Assembly: GCA_027487685.1 (NCBI GenBank)
Contig: JAIYDC010000011.1
Coordinates: 1-64,000 of the forward strand
Length of the DNA stretch: 64,000 nucleotides
Origin: Pseudomonadota bacterium
GTDB taxonomy: Bacteria; Bdellovibrionota; Bacteriovoracia; Bacteriovoracales; Bacteriovoracaceae
Direction: 5' to 3'
A program made the position numbers and the translations under genes. Positions 41,393 to 51,139 of this stretch are shown here, piece by piece. Below the pieces are notes generated by a model, which was given only the letters and a program-made list of their open reading frames with translations, was not told the origin of the DNA and did no database searches. Numbering within the stretch: the stretch's first letter is position 1; each line of letters begins with the position of its first letter.

Positions 41393-42321
41393 AGATATTC
41401 CGCGTCGCCTTCTGCGGAACCCCTGACTTCTCAGTTCCAACCCTCGAAATTTTGAGTCATCATCCACATGTAGACTTATTGAAAGTTATTTCAATGCCTG
41501 ACCGCCCTGCAGGTCGTGGAATGGAGCTCAAGTCCCCAGAGGTCATCGAATTTTCAAAGGCCAACAAACTTACCTACTTTCAAACTGAAAATATCAATCG
41601 TGAGACTGATATGATGAAGGAGCTCAGGACCCTGGAATTAGATTTCATCGTCGTGCTTGCCTTTGCCCAATTCCTAGGTGAAGAACTGCTAAACATGCCG
41701 AAATACGGATGCTTTAACATTCACACTTCAATTCTTCCGAAGTACAGAGGGGCTGCGCCAATCCAATCAGCGCTTCTAAATGGAGATACCGAAACTGGCG
41801 TCTCTATCCAGAAGATGGTCAAGAAAATGGACGCAGGGGATCTTGTTCATTTTCATACACTTTCGATAGCTCCAACAGAAACTGGTGGTCAACTCTATAC
41901 GCGGTTAAAGTTTCAAGCAGCCATTGCCATGAATGATTTTATCGGGAAGCTCCTTGCGAACGAAGTCACCTATACGGCACAAGACGATGCCAAAGTTTCT
42001 TTCGCGCCAACACTTAAAAAAGATGACGGTAAACTCCTTTTCGCTGAGAAGTCAGTCAACGAGATCCTTAACTGTATCCGCGCCCTTGATCCGTGGCCCG
42101 GCACCTTCTGCTTCCTGAATGGCAAACGACTCAAGGTAATTGCAGCAGATCGGTACCACGCGAAAATCCCACCAGGCAGGGCCTTAAATGATCTCGGCTC
42201 CTTAGTAGTCGGTTGCCTCGACGGATCTCTACGCCTGCGGGAAGTCCAACTCGAAGGAAAGAAGGCTTGCAGTGACCGGGATCTCCTGAACGGAATTAAG
42301 ACAGAAATCACTTTGACCTAA
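41389..42321 (+). CDS. fmt: Methionyl-tRNA formyltransferase
   Basis: Fmt formylates Met-tRNA for initiation. The 310-residue protein has the N-terminal formyltransferase fold with FCGTPDFSVPTLE, the catalytic region FNIHTSILPKYRGAAPIQSALLNGDTETGVSI and MDAGDLV, then the C-terminal tRNA-binding domain with ALDPWPGTFCFLNGKRLKV. It is translationally coupled to def. Confidence 0.96.
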   Translation: MKIFRVAFCGTPDFSVPTLEILSHHPHVDLLKVISMPDRPAGRGMELKSPEVIEFSKANKLTYFQTENINRETDMMKELRTLELDFIVVLAFAQFLGEELLNMPKYGCFNIHTSILPKYRGAAPIQSALLNGDTETGVSIQKMVKKMDAGDLVHFHTLSIAPTETGGQLYTRLKFQAAIAMNDFIGKLLANEVTYTAQDDAKVSFAPTLKKDDGKLLFAEKSVNEILNCIRALDPWPGTFCFLNGKRLKVIAADRYHAKIPPGRALNDLGSLVVGCLDGSLRLREVQLEGKKACSDRDLLNGIKTEITLT

Positions 42322-42334
42322 ACTAAGGATTACC

Positions 42335-42988
42335 ATGTCCGTAATTATTTCTCCCAGTCTATTATCTTCAGATTTTCTCGAGCTCGGTGCCGAAATCGAA
42401 AGACTCAATTTCGTTGATGATATCTGGCTTCACCTTGATGTTATGGACGGCCACTTCGTCCCAAATCTCAGCTTCGGAGCGCCGGTTCTCGCAAAAATAA
42501 AGACCGTTTCCAAACACAAGCTCGACGCCCACTTCATGGTCACCAACCCAGACGCCTATGCCGATAGTTTCAAAGATCTAGGACTACATAACTTCACCTT
42601 TCACTGGGAAACAGTCGCTCACCAGGACAGAATGATCGCAAAGCTAAAGGAACACTACCCTTCAGTTGGTATTTCATTGAATCCAGCGACTCCTTTGTCC
42701 GTGGTTCCGAGCTATATCTGGGGCAAAGTAGATCTAGTGCTTCTTATGAGCGTTAATCCTGGATTTGGTGGGCAAAAGTTTATTCCTGAAATCGTAGACA
42801 AGGTCATAGAGCTTGATCAAATCCGGCATAAGCACGGATTTAAGTTCTCTATCCAGGTTGACGGTGGTGTGACCGATGAAAACGCTGGGTACCTGATTCA
42901 GGCAGGTGCCAACAATCTGGTCGCAGGCTCTTATGTTTTTTCTGCCCCCAATAAAGACTATATGAGTCGTATCAACAAAATTCGCTAG
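42335..42988 (+). CDS. rpe: Ribulose-phosphate 3-epimerase
   Basis: Rpe interconverts ribulose-5-P and xylulose-5-P in the pentose phosphate pathway. The 217-residue TIM barrel has ISPSLLSSDFLELGAEI, HLDVMDGHFVPNLSFG, DAHFMV, LLMSVNPGFGGQKFIPE and IQVDGGVTDENAGYLIQAGANNLVAGSYVF. It lies 13 bp after fmt and 10 bp before hutH. Confidence 0.96.
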   Translation: MSVIISPSLLSSDFLELGAEIERLNFVDDIWLHLDVMDGHFVPNLSFGAPVLAKIKTVSKHKLDAHFMVTNPDAYADSFKDLGLHNFTFHWETVAHQDRMIAKLKEHYPSVGISLNPATPLSVVPSYIWGKVDLVLLMSVNPGFGGQKFIPEIVDKVIELDQIRHKHGFKFSIQVDGGVTDENAGYLIQAGANNLVAGSYVFSAPNKDYMSRINKIR

Positions 42989-42998
42989 AGGTTCTATC

Positions 42999-44546
42999 AT
43001 GTCAGAAGTTGCGCATTATAAACTTACAGGTACAAATATCACCCTCGAGGACGTCGCAAAGATCTCACGTGCCCCTGTCGGAGCGATCAAACTCGAGATC
43101 GACCCCAACTCTCTCGAGAAAATGAAGAAGTCACGTCAAGTTGTACTCGACATCGTTAAAACGGGGCGACCAGTTTACGGAATCAACACAGGTTTCGGAG
43201 CCCTGGCCTCAAAGCAAATTGCTGTCGAAGATCTCGAACAACTTCAATACAACCTCATCCGCTCTCACTGCACAGGTGTTGGTCGGCCCTTCTCTCGCGA
43301 CATCACTCGTGGAATTATGCTGGCGCGGGCGAATTGTCTTATTCAGGGCTTTTCCGGAGTTACCCCAGAAACCATCAGTCTACTTTTAGACTTCATAAAT
43401 TACGGACTCCATCCAGTTATTCCTGAAAAGGGATCCGTTGGTGCCTCGGGTGACCTTGCCCCTCTTTCGCACATTGCACTTGCGCTTATCGGCGAAGGCG
43501 AGGTGGAGTATCAGGGCAAAATCCTTCCCTCAGCAAAAGCGATGGCCCTCGTTGGAAAAGTTCCGGCGAAACTTGGTCCCAAAGATGGCCTGGCCTTAAT
43601 TAACGGCACCTCTGTCATGCTCGCTCTCGGTGCGCTCGCTTTGGTCGAGGCGAAAAAGATCGTTAAACTCGCAGACATCATTGCTTGTCTCACTCTCGAT
43701 GCAGTACGCGGTACGGCCTCGGCTTTCGACGAGCGTATCTCAAAGCTTAAGCCTCAGCCTGGACAAGTGGACGTTTCTCGTAACCTTCTCCGGCTCATTG
43801 CCGGATCAGAGATCGTAATGTCCCATAAAGATGACGGAAAAGTACAAGACCCGTACTCTCTTCGCTGTATTCCACAGGTGCACGGGGCTTGTCGCCAAAC
43901 CGTACGCCATTCAGAAGAGGTCCTGAGTATTGAGCTTAATTCTGTGACAGATAACCCATTGGTCTTCGCTGATACTGGTCACGTCATCTCTGGAGGGAAT
44001 TTTCACGGCGAGGCCCTAGCACTTACCATGGACTACCTAGCCATGGGTCTTTCAGAAATTTGTAGTATTGCCGAGCGACGAGTGGAAAAGATGATGAATC
44101 CACACTTTTCCGATCTTCCTGCCTTCCTCACACGAGATTCGGGTCTAAACTCAGGACTGATGATCGCACATGTGACCATGGCGGCACTTGCCTCAGAAAA
44201 CAAATACCTCTGTCACCCGGCCTCTGTTGATTCGATCCCGACCTCGACTGATAAAGAGGATCATGTCTCAATGGGTGTTACCTCCGGCCGTAAGCTCCAC
44301 GAGGTGCTGGATAACGTTCAACATGGTCTCGCCATCGAACTCCTCTGCAACACTCAGGGGATCGAATTCCTTCGACCAATGAAATCGTCTGTCGCCTTAG
44401 AAAAAGTTGTGACACTCGTGAGAAAGCATGTTGCGCCAATTGGCGATGACCGAATTTTCCATAAAGATATTGAAGCGCTTACAAAACTCATTCAATCTGA
44501 AGAGCTGATCCGTGAAGTAGAGTCCGTCACCGGACCACTCACATAA
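42999..44546 (+). CDS. hutH: Histidine ammonia-lyase
   Basis: HutH deaminates histidine to urocanate. The 515-residue protein has [13 protein letters not shown], the MIO-forming Ala-Ser-Gly at 149-151 in [14 protein letters not shown] and [20 protein letters not shown] lies upstream of ATG. It is the first of three hut genes placed directly after def-fmt-rpe. Confidence 0.97.
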   Translation: MSEVAHYKLTGTNITLEDVAKISRAPVGAIKLEIDPNSLEKMKKSRQVVLDIVKTGRPVYGINTGFGALASKQIAVEDLEQLQYNLIRSHCTGVGRPFSRDITRGIMLARANCLIQGFSGVTPETISLLLDFINYGLHPVIPEKGSVGASGDLAPLSHIALALIGEGEVEYQGKILPSAKAMALVGKVPAKLGPKDGLALINGTSVMLALGALALVEAKKIVKLADIIACLTLDAVRGTASAFDERISKLKPQPGQVDVSRNLLRLIAGSEIVMSHKDDGKVQDPYSLRCIPQVHGACRQTVRHSEEVLSIELNSVTDNPLVFADTGHVISGGNFHGEALALTMDYLAMGLSEICSIAERRVEKMMNPHFSDLPAFLTRDSGLNSGLMIAHVTMAALASENKYLCHPASVDSIPTSTDKEDHVSMGVTSGRKLHEVLDNVQHGLAIELLCNTQGIEFLRPMKSSVALEKVVTLVRKHVAPIGDDRIFHKDIEALTKLIQSEELIREVESVTGPLT

Positions 44547-44556
44547 GGAGTTACCA

Positions 44557-46212
44557 ATGATTATTCCACTTCCCCCGACTGGCGATAAGCTAACCTGTAA
44601 AGGTTGGCACCAAGAAGCTGCCCTTCGCTGCCTCCTTAATAATCTCCACCCTGATGTTGCCGAAGATAGAGATAATCTTGTCGTTTATGGTGGGAATGGT
44701 CAGGCCGCTCGAAATCCGAAGGCTCTTGCCGATCTCATCAAAGCACTTACAAATCTTGAGAATAATGAAACCTTAATCGTTCAATCCGGTAAGCCAGTAG
44801 CTGTATTCCCCAGTAACCCACAGGGCCCCCGGGTCCTCATCGCAAACTCAAATCTCGTCCCTAAATGGGCGACTTGGGACCACTTTAATAAACTCAAAGA
44901 CGAAGGTCTTATGATGTACGGCCAGATGACGGCCGGTTCATGGATTTACATCGGCTCCCAGGGAATCATTCAGGGAACCTATGAAACTTTTATGGCGGCG
45001 GCCCGGAAGCACTTCGGAGGGGACTCCACACTTAAAGGCAGACTGGTTCTAACCGGAGGGATTGGAGGAATGGGAGGTGCTCAGCCCCTCGCAGTAAAAA
45101 TGGCTGAGGGCGTCTGCCTTTGCTGTGACGTAGACCCGACCCGAATTGAGAAGCGATTAAAATCAAAGTACCTAGATGTTTTAGCGAAGTCTTTCGAAGA
45201 GGCGCTAGAGATTGCTCTGAATGCTAAAAAAATCGGTGAGGCACTTACCATTGGCGTGGTAGGAAATGCAGTCGATTTTTTTGAGTTTGTACTCGATAAA
45301 GGCGTTATTCCTGACCTTGTCACCGACCAGACCTCGGCCCATGATCCGTTAAATGGGTATGTCCCTGCGGGAATGAACCTCGCAGAGGCCAACGACCTCA
45401 GGAAATCAGACCCACAAAAATATACCCAATATTCCTACGAAACAATGGGGCATCATGTCCGCATTATGCTCGCTTTCAAGAAGAAGGGCTCCTATGTCTT
45501 CGACTACGGCAATAATCTACGTGCCGGAGCTGAGCGCGTCGGTGTAAAAGACGCCTTTTCATTTCCGGGGTTCGTCCCGGCCTATATAAGACCACTCTTT
45601 TGCGAGGGTTCAGGCCCTTTCCGTTGGATAGCACTTTCAGGAGATCCCGAGGATATTCGCGTAACAGATGAAGCGTTGAAAGCTCTCTTCCCAGAAAACA
45701 AATCAATGATCAACTGGCTTGAGAAGGCCCAGAAAATGATTCAGTTCCAAGGCCTTCCGGCGCGCATCTGCTGGCTGAAGTATGGTGACCGTGAAAAGGC
45801 TGCACTCCTTTTCAATCGTCTGGTTCGGGAGAAGAAAGTTAAAGCACCGATTGTCATCGGGCGGGATCACCTTGACTGTGGCTCTGTCGCTAGCCCAAAC
45901 CGTGAGACAGAGTCAATGATGGACGGATCTGATGCAGTCTCAGACTGGCCACTGTTAAATGCCATGATAAACATCAATAATGGTGCTAGCTGGATTTCTC
46001 TCCATCATGGGGGAGGTGTGGGAATGGGCTTTTCTCAACATTCCGGTATGGTCATCGTTTGCGATGGCACACATGAAATGGACGAACGACTGTCACGTGT
46101 TCTGAATTCAGACTCCGGAATGGGAATTGTTCGCCACGCTGATGCTGGCTATGACATCGCACTCAATGTTGCACGTGACTCGGAAACGAAGATCAAGTTC
46201 CCATCACTTTAA
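44557..46212 (+). CDS. hutU: Urocanate hydratase
   Basis: HutU converts urocanate to imidazolonepropionate with tightly bound NAD. The 551-residue protein has [85 protein letters not shown] (active-site region) and [19 protein letters not shown]. It sits 10 bp after hutH. Confidence 0.97.
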   Translation: MIIPLPPTGDKLTCKGWHQEAALRCLLNNLHPDVAEDRDNLVVYGGNGQAARNPKALADLIKALTNLENNETLIVQSGKPVAVFPSNPQGPRVLIANSNLVPKWATWDHFNKLKDEGLMMYGQMTAGSWIYIGSQGIIQGTYETFMAAARKHFGGDSTLKGRLVLTGGIGGMGGAQPLAVKMAEGVCLCCDVDPTRIEKRLKSKYLDVLAKSFEEALEIALNAKKIGEALTIGVVGNAVDFFEFVLDKGVIPDLVTDQTSAHDPLNGYVPAGMNLAEANDLRKSDPQKYTQYSYETMGHHVRIMLAFKKKGSYVFDYGNNLRAGAERVGVKDAFSFPGFVPAYIRPLFCEGSGPFRWIALSGDPEDIRVTDEALKALFPENKSMINWLEKAQKMIQFQGLPARICWLKYGDREKAALLFNRLVREKKVKAPIVIGRDHLDCGSVASPNRETESMMDGSDAVSDWPLLNAMININNGASWISLHHGGGVGMGFSQHSGMVIVCDGTHEMDERLSRVLNSDSGMGIVRHADAGYDIALNVARDSETKIKFPSL

Positions 46213-46221
46213 CGAGGCCTC

Positions 46222-47436
46222 ATGCTCAAGGCTTATACCGATATAAATGAGATCGTAACCATGAAGGCCGCCTATCATAAAGACGGGCGGCGTCTTATTC
46301 CAGACGATCTTTCCATTATACGTAACGGAGCTATTGTCTTTGATGAGACAAAGATTCTTTGGGTAGGAGACACAGACCGTATCCCGGCGCAATACCGGCC
46401 CTTAGCAAAAAATCTTAAAGGTCATGTACTAACGCCAGAAATTGTCGATTCGCATACACATCTCATCTTCGGTGGTGATCGGGCCCAGGAGTATGCTGAC
46501 CGCTTAAATGGAGCTTCATACGAGGAGATCGCAAAACGTGGTGGAGGAATTCTTTACACCATGCAAATGACAAATGAAGCAAGCCTCGAGGATCTCTTTT
46601 CGATTTCTTGTGAACGCATCGAGCGTCTTCACTCCTATGGAGTTGGTAGTATTGAAATCAAATCTGGCTACGGATTAAATTTCGAACGTGAGTTTGAACT
46701 TTCGATGCTAATCGATAGACTCAAAAAGAAGTATAGAACCCGTGTCCGAATCTTTAACACCTTCCTCGCGGCCCACGACGTCCCTAAGGATTTTTTAAAT
46801 TCTTCCACCTATCTCCAAGAGGTCGTCCTCCCACTTTTGGTCAAGCTGGCCCCATTGAGAATCATCGATGCCGTAGATATTTTTCACGAAAAAAATTACT
46901 TTGGCCCAGATGATGTTCATTTACTTTTCACTCGATCGAGTGAACTTGGAATTCCTTGTAAAATCCACGCAGACGAACTCAATGAAAACGGTGGCGCAAA
47001 ACTTGCGGCTGAATTTAATGCATTATCTGCTGATCACCTTCTTAAAATCTCTGACGAAGGCATTGAAATCCTCGCAAAGTCTCCTACTGTTGCCACTTTG
47101 CTTCCAGGGACCGCCTTTTTTCTAGGAAAGCCACTCGCACGTGCCAGAGCAATGCTAGATGCCGGAGTAAAAGTTGCCCTCGCTTCTGATTTTAATCCAG
47201 GCTCATGCCACTGCGACAATCTTCTACTCGTCGCTTCCATGGCAGCTTCACAGTTAAAGCTTAATCAGGCAGAGCTTTGGGCGGCAATCACCTTAAACGC
47301 CGCGGGAGCTCTCGGGTTTAAAGGCCAAGGGGCACTGATCCCTGGAATGGATGCGCGATTTGCGCTTTTTAAAACTCAAAGCTTGTCTCACATCACCTAC
47401 AACTGGGGCCGAAACTTTTCAATTAGTTTGCCTTAA
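46222..47436 (+). CDS. hutI: Imidazolonepropionase
   Basis: HutI opens imidazolonepropionate to formiminoglutamate. The 404-residue amidohydrolase has EIVDSHTHLIFGGDRAQEY (metal-binding HxH), GVGSIEIKSGYGLN, FLAAHDVP, CKIHADEL and ALASDFNPGSCH. The final step (HutG, HutF or formiminotransferase) is not encoded nearby. Its end overlaps the convergent thioredoxin-like gene by 14 bp. Confidence 0.96.
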   Translation: MLKAYTDINEIVTMKAAYHKDGRRLIPDDLSIIRNGAIVFDETKILWVGDTDRIPAQYRPLAKNLKGHVLTPEIVDSHTHLIFGGDRAQEYADRLNGASYEEIAKRGGGILYTMQMTNEASLEDLFSISCERIERLHSYGVGSIEIKSGYGLNFEREFELSMLIDRLKKKYRTRVRIFNTFLAAHDVPKDFLNSSTYLQEVVLPLLVKLAPLRIIDAVDIFHEKNYFGPDDVHLLFTRSSELGIPCKIHADELNENGGAKLAAEFNALSADHLLKISDEGIEILAKSPTVATLLPGTAFFLGKPLARARAMLDAGVKVALASDFNPGSCHCDNLLLVASMAASQLKLNQAELWAAITLNAAGALGFKGQGALIPGMDARFALFKTQSLSHITYNWGRNFSISLP

Positions 47437-47980
47437 GAGCTTTATCGATGAGGGCGGTAAACTCGTTATCCATAAAGTTGTGAAGCCGCTTATTCACGTA
47501 GAGAACTTTCCCTTTGTGATAAATAATCGATACGGGATAGGTCCGTATCATAAACTGACTGCTGATTACCTCGGACGGATCTTCAACAGATTCGAAGTTT
47601 AATTTGTATTTGGCCTCAATCTTCCTGATACTTTCGGAAGCACCATCAGTGTCTCCATTGATACCAATCACCTTCACCTTCCCTTTATACTTTTCTTGAA
47701 ATTCAACCAGGCTTGGGAACTCCTTAAGACATGGAATGCACCAAGATGCCCAGAAATTCAGAACAATGATGGGTGAGGGATCTTTTCCGAGTTCAATTGT
47801 CGTCTTCCGGTTCGTGGTAACTTTCAGCTTTTGAAAGATCATTTCATAAACGGAGTGTTTTTGTTTGTCTTGATCAACCTGCTCCGCCATCGAATTGAAG
47901 TTGTCCCACAGGATTTGGGTGCTAAGAAAGCCGGTAAAGGCCATAATAAATAAGATGAAAGGGATAAATTTTTTTTGCAT
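47423..47980 (-). CDS. TlpA-like membrane-anchored thioredoxin
   Basis: From ATG 47980 (GGAG 9 nt upstream; the track starts five codons earlier) the 185-residue protein has one N-terminal membrane or signal helix (about 4-22) and a periplasmic thioredoxin fold with IIVLNFWASWCIPCLKEFPSLVEFQEKYKGKVKVIGINGD. The CIPC active site suggests a reducing role, for example in cytochrome c maturation or disulfide isomerase support. No partner is adjacent. Confidence 0.85.
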   Translation of the reverse strand: MQKKFIPFILFIMAFTGFLSTQILWDNFNSMAEQVDQDKQKHSVYEMIFQKLKVTTNRKTTIELGKDPSPIIVLNFWASWCIPCLKEFPSLVEFQEKYKGKVKVIGINGDTDGASESIRKIEAKYKLNFESVEDPSEVISSQFMIRTYPVSIIYHKGKVLYVNKRLHNFMDNEFTALIDKALKAN

Positions 47981-48023
47981 TATATTCTGCTCCATTCTTA
48001 CTTTACTTCAGAAGAAGACGAAT

Positions 48024-48251
48024 ATGAAGCTCAGGAGACTTTTCTCGAGACTTAAACTGACGAAGGTTCTCCTCTCTGAGCGAGGTCAGTCTATCGTCGA
48101 GTTCGTCTTACTCCTTGCAGCGATCGCTAGCGTTTCTTTCTTTTTTGTCGCCATCATGAATAGAAATATCGCACGATATTGGGAATACTCTGCCAATCTA
48201 GTTATAAATGACGGACCGGGTAAGCCGAAAAAAGTTACCCTGCCGCAGTAA
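48024..48251 (+). CDS. Flp/TadE-like pilin subunit
   Basis: The 75-residue protein has a basic leader ending SERG, then QSIVEFVLLLAAIASVSFFFVAIM: a prepilin-peptidase site after G21 with Glu at +5 and a hydrophobic helix, the type IVb (Flp/TadE) pattern. The rest (NIARYWEYSANLVINDGPGKPKKVTLPQ) is short. It is embedded in a longer track ORF. No tad or pil assembly genes are within the window, so it would use machinery made elsewhere. Confidence 0.62.
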   Translation: MKLRRLFSRLKLTKVLLSERGQSIVEFVLLLAAIASVSFFFVAIMNRNIARYWEYSANLVINDGPGKPKKVTLPQ

Positions 48252-48271
48252 GTCAACCCGAGGATAATTGA

Positions 48272-49750
48272 ATGGAATTCCTTTTGGCCATCGACCAGGG
48301 CACAACTGGCACGACGACGCTTCTTTTAGATGCGAAAACCCTTGAGATTCTAGATAAAGAAAAATCAGATTTTCGCCAGATTTTTCCTAAACCTGGTTGG
48401 GTCGAACACGACCTCAACGATATCTGGGAGTCGGTAGTATCATCCGTGACCGCTGTGCTCTCAAGAACTCATGCCAATCCCAAGGCGATCCGGGCCATTG
48501 GAATTACGAACCAACGGGAAACGACCTGTGCCTATGATCAACAGGGGAAGCCTCTTTACCACGCTATCGTTTGGCAAGATCGCCGGACAGCAGAGTATTG
48601 CGATGATCACAGGCTTAGCTATAATGAGCAATGCCGCAAGAAAACTGGCCTCCCACTAGACCCGTATTTTTCAGCAACCAAGATGCGGTGGCTCCTAGAT
48701 CATGTTCCTGCCATTAAGGAGGCAGCTGATTCCAAGAATCTTTGCCTTTCGACGGTTGATGCCTTCCTGGTTCACCGACTAACTGGCGGTGCTAGCTTCG
48801 TCACTGAGCCCTCGAATGCTTCACGAACGATGCTGATGAATCTTAAAGATTTCTCCTGGGACGCAGAACTTTTGAACTTTTTCGGAATCTCTCGTGATTT
48901 TCTTCCAGAAATCCGTGAGTCATTCACCGACTTTGGAACTACTCGGTCTTGTGGAATCCTCCCGGATGGAATCCCAGTTCTTTCCATCCTGGGGGATCAG
49001 CAAGCTGCTCTTTTTGGGCAAGCATGTATAAATGTCGGAGATATTAAATGTACCTACGGAACAGGGGCTTTTCTTCTACTCAATACAGGTGAAGAACTAA
49101 TCCACTCGAGCACAGGACTATTATCAACTGCTGCTTATGCATTCAGAGGAAAACGAATTTATGCTTTGGAGGGTTCGGCATATATTGCTGGCGCAGCGGT
49201 TCAGTGGCTCAGAGATAATCTAAAATGTATAAAATCATCACCTGAAGTCTCCCGGCTTGCGGCGGAGGTCACAGATCTTTCCCAAATGGAAAATGTCCTC
49301 TTCCTCCCCTTCTTTACCGGAATCGGAACACCATACTGGGACGCCAAAGCGAAAGCTGCAATCATAGGTTTAACTAGGGACACGCATAATGGTCATCTTG
49401 CCCGGGCCTGCTTGGAGGGAATAGCTCTGTCCCTGAATGATTCGGTATCGAGCTTCAAACAAGATTTCCCCTACTTGAACGATATTCGGGTGGATGGTGG
49501 GGCATCTTCAAACGACATACTCATGCAGCTCCAAGCCAATTTTTCTGAAAAAACAATCCTAAGACCTGAGGTCACCGATACAACCGCTTTTGGCGTAGCC
49601 GTTGGCTGTCTAGTGGGAAAGGGTGAAATAGCAATCCAAGATTTGGGGCATTTTTGGAAACTAGAACGAAATTTTAAACCGGCAAATGACAGTTATTATA
49701 ATGCTAAGAAAGAACTTTGGAATGAAACGATTCGGCGTCTCTTCCTCTAA
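48272..49750 (+). CDS. glpK: Glycerol kinase
   Basis: GlpK phosphorylates glycerol to glycerol-3-phosphate. The 492-residue FGGY kinase has LAIDQGTTGTTTLLLD, WVEHDLNDIWESV, ITNQRETTCAYD, VWQDRRTAEYC, LGDQQAALFGQ, CTYGTGAFLLLNTG, PFFTGIGTPYWDAKAKAAIIGLTRDT and RVDGGASSNDILMQLQA. GAGGA lies upstream. No glpF or glpD is adjacent. Confidence 0.94.
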   Translation: MEFLLAIDQGTTGTTTLLLDAKTLEILDKEKSDFRQIFPKPGWVEHDLNDIWESVVSSVTAVLSRTHANPKAIRAIGITNQRETTCAYDQQGKPLYHAIVWQDRRTAEYCDDHRLSYNEQCRKKTGLPLDPYFSATKMRWLLDHVPAIKEAADSKNLCLSTVDAFLVHRLTGGASFVTEPSNASRTMLMNLKDFSWDAELLNFFGISRDFLPEIRESFTDFGTTRSCGILPDGIPVLSILGDQQAALFGQACINVGDIKCTYGTGAFLLLNTGEELIHSSTGLLSTAAYAFRGKRIYALEGSAYIAGAAVQWLRDNLKCIKSSPEVSRLAAEVTDLSQMENVLFLPFFTGIGTPYWDAKAKAAIIGLTRDTHNGHLARACLEGIALSLNDSVSSFKQDFPYLNDIRVDGGASSNDILMQLQANFSEKTILRPEVTDTTAFGVAVGCLVGKGEIAIQDLGHFWKLERNFKPANDSYYNAKKELWNETIRRLFL

Positions 49751-49760
49751 TAAATAAGAA

Positions 49761-51137
49761 TCACCCTGTTTTAAAAAGAAGCTCCCTGAGCTCGCTAGCT
49801 TTTGTGATTCCTACGACCTCTAGCTTGTACTTGCCCCTATAGTCCTCGGCCGCTCGTTTGGATGTAATCACCCTCCGGTAGCTCATCTGGGATATTTCCT
49901 TGAGGCGTATTTCCATCATAGGTACGGAACGAACTTCTCCTGTTAGACCAACCTCTCCAAGGAAAATTGTATCGCTCGGTACCGCGGCTTGAAAGTATGA
50001 ACTTAACAAAGAGGCAATCACAGATAAATCGTTTTCTCGTGTAGTCAGTTTCATACCACCTACTACGTTTACATAGATGTCATTGTAGGAAAGAGGAATT
50101 CCTAAATACTTGTCAATAACGGCAACAAGCAAGGCGACTCGATTAGAATCAAGTCCCTGTGTTGTTCGTCGCCCAACTGCAAACTTATTCTCTACTACCA
50201 GCGCCTGTATTTCGACGAAAAGGGAGCGAGAGCCTTCTAGGATGCAAGTTAAAGATCGGCCGTAGGACCCGGGCAGTGACTGCTCAAGAAAGTATTGAGA
50301 CGGATTAGAGATTTCTGCCAGACCCGACTCGCGCATCTCGAAAATACCAACCTCATTCGTGTTCCCAAATCGATTCTTCATTACACGAAGCATCCGATAT
50401 TGTCCAAGCTGATCGCCCTCAAAATAAATAACTGTGTCGACCATATGCTCAAGGATCTTAGGACCTGCAATCTGCCCCTCCTTAGTGACATGGCCAATTA
50501 CAAAACAGGTAAGATTGTAGGCCTTTGCGTAGCTCATGAGTTCATAAGTTACCTCACGAATCTGGGACAGAGTCCCTGCAGCAGACTCAACCTGATTTGA
50601 GTGCGTCGTTTGGATCGAATCAAGCACAAGAAATTTGGGCTTAAGCTCTTTAACTTGCTCGATGATTTTCTGCCAGCTTGTTTCGTTATAAATGTAAAAA
50701 CTGTTGTTGTTCACACCTAATCGTTTTGATCGCAAAGCCACTTGAGATTCAGACTCCTCTCCACTGACATAGAGAATCTTGCACTCGGAGTACTCTGAGA
50801 GAAGCTTACCGCACACCTCCATCAAGAGAGTTGATTTCCCGATACCAGGCTCACCGCCAATCAAAGTAAGGGAGCCCAGGGTTGCGCCGCCACCCATCAC
50901 CCGGTCAAATTCGCCAATTCCTGTTCCATACCGTTGGATGGATTCATCTTCTATTTCTCCGATGGTCTTGGGGCGCCCTTCTCGTCCGATAATCGACTTT
51001 GGTCCTGCTTTGCTTGGTTTAATGGTTTCTTCTTCAGAAAAAGAGTTCCACTGGTGGCAATCAGGACACTTCCCGAGCCACTTCGGTGACTGATAACCGC
51101 AATCCTGGCAGGTGAAGACTGTTTTAATTTTTGCCAT
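49761..51137 (-). CDS. radA: DNA repair protein RadA
   Basis: RadA drives branch migration in recombination. The 458-residue protein has the N-terminal zinc finger CQDCGYQSPKWLGKCPDC, Walker A GEPGIGKST, the KNRFG motif (MKNRFGNTNEVGIFEM) and the C-terminal Lon-like domain. It starts 2 bp after ligA and ends 10 bp from the convergent glpK. Confidence 0.96.
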   Translation of the reverse strand: MAKIKTVFTCQDCGYQSPKWLGKCPDCHQWNSFSEEETIKPSKAGPKSIIGREGRPKTIGEIEDESIQRYGTGIGEFDRVMGGGATLGSLTLIGGEPGIGKSTLLMEVCGKLLSEYSECKILYVSGEESESQVALRSKRLGVNNNSFYIYNETSWQKIIEQVKELKPKFLVLDSIQTTHSNQVESAAGTLSQIREVTYELMSYAKAYNLTCFVIGHVTKEGQIAGPKILEHMVDTVIYFEGDQLGQYRMLRVMKNRFGNTNEVGIFEMRESGLAEISNPSQYFLEQSLPGSYGRSLTCILEGSRSLFVEIQALVVENKFAVGRRTTQGLDSNRVALLVAVIDKYLGIPLSYNDIYVNVVGGMKLTTRENDLSVIASLLSSYFQAAVPSDTIFLGEVGLTGEVRSVPMMEIRLKEISQMSYRRVITSKRAAEDYRGKYKLEVVGITKASELRELLFKTG

Positions 51138-51139
51138 GC

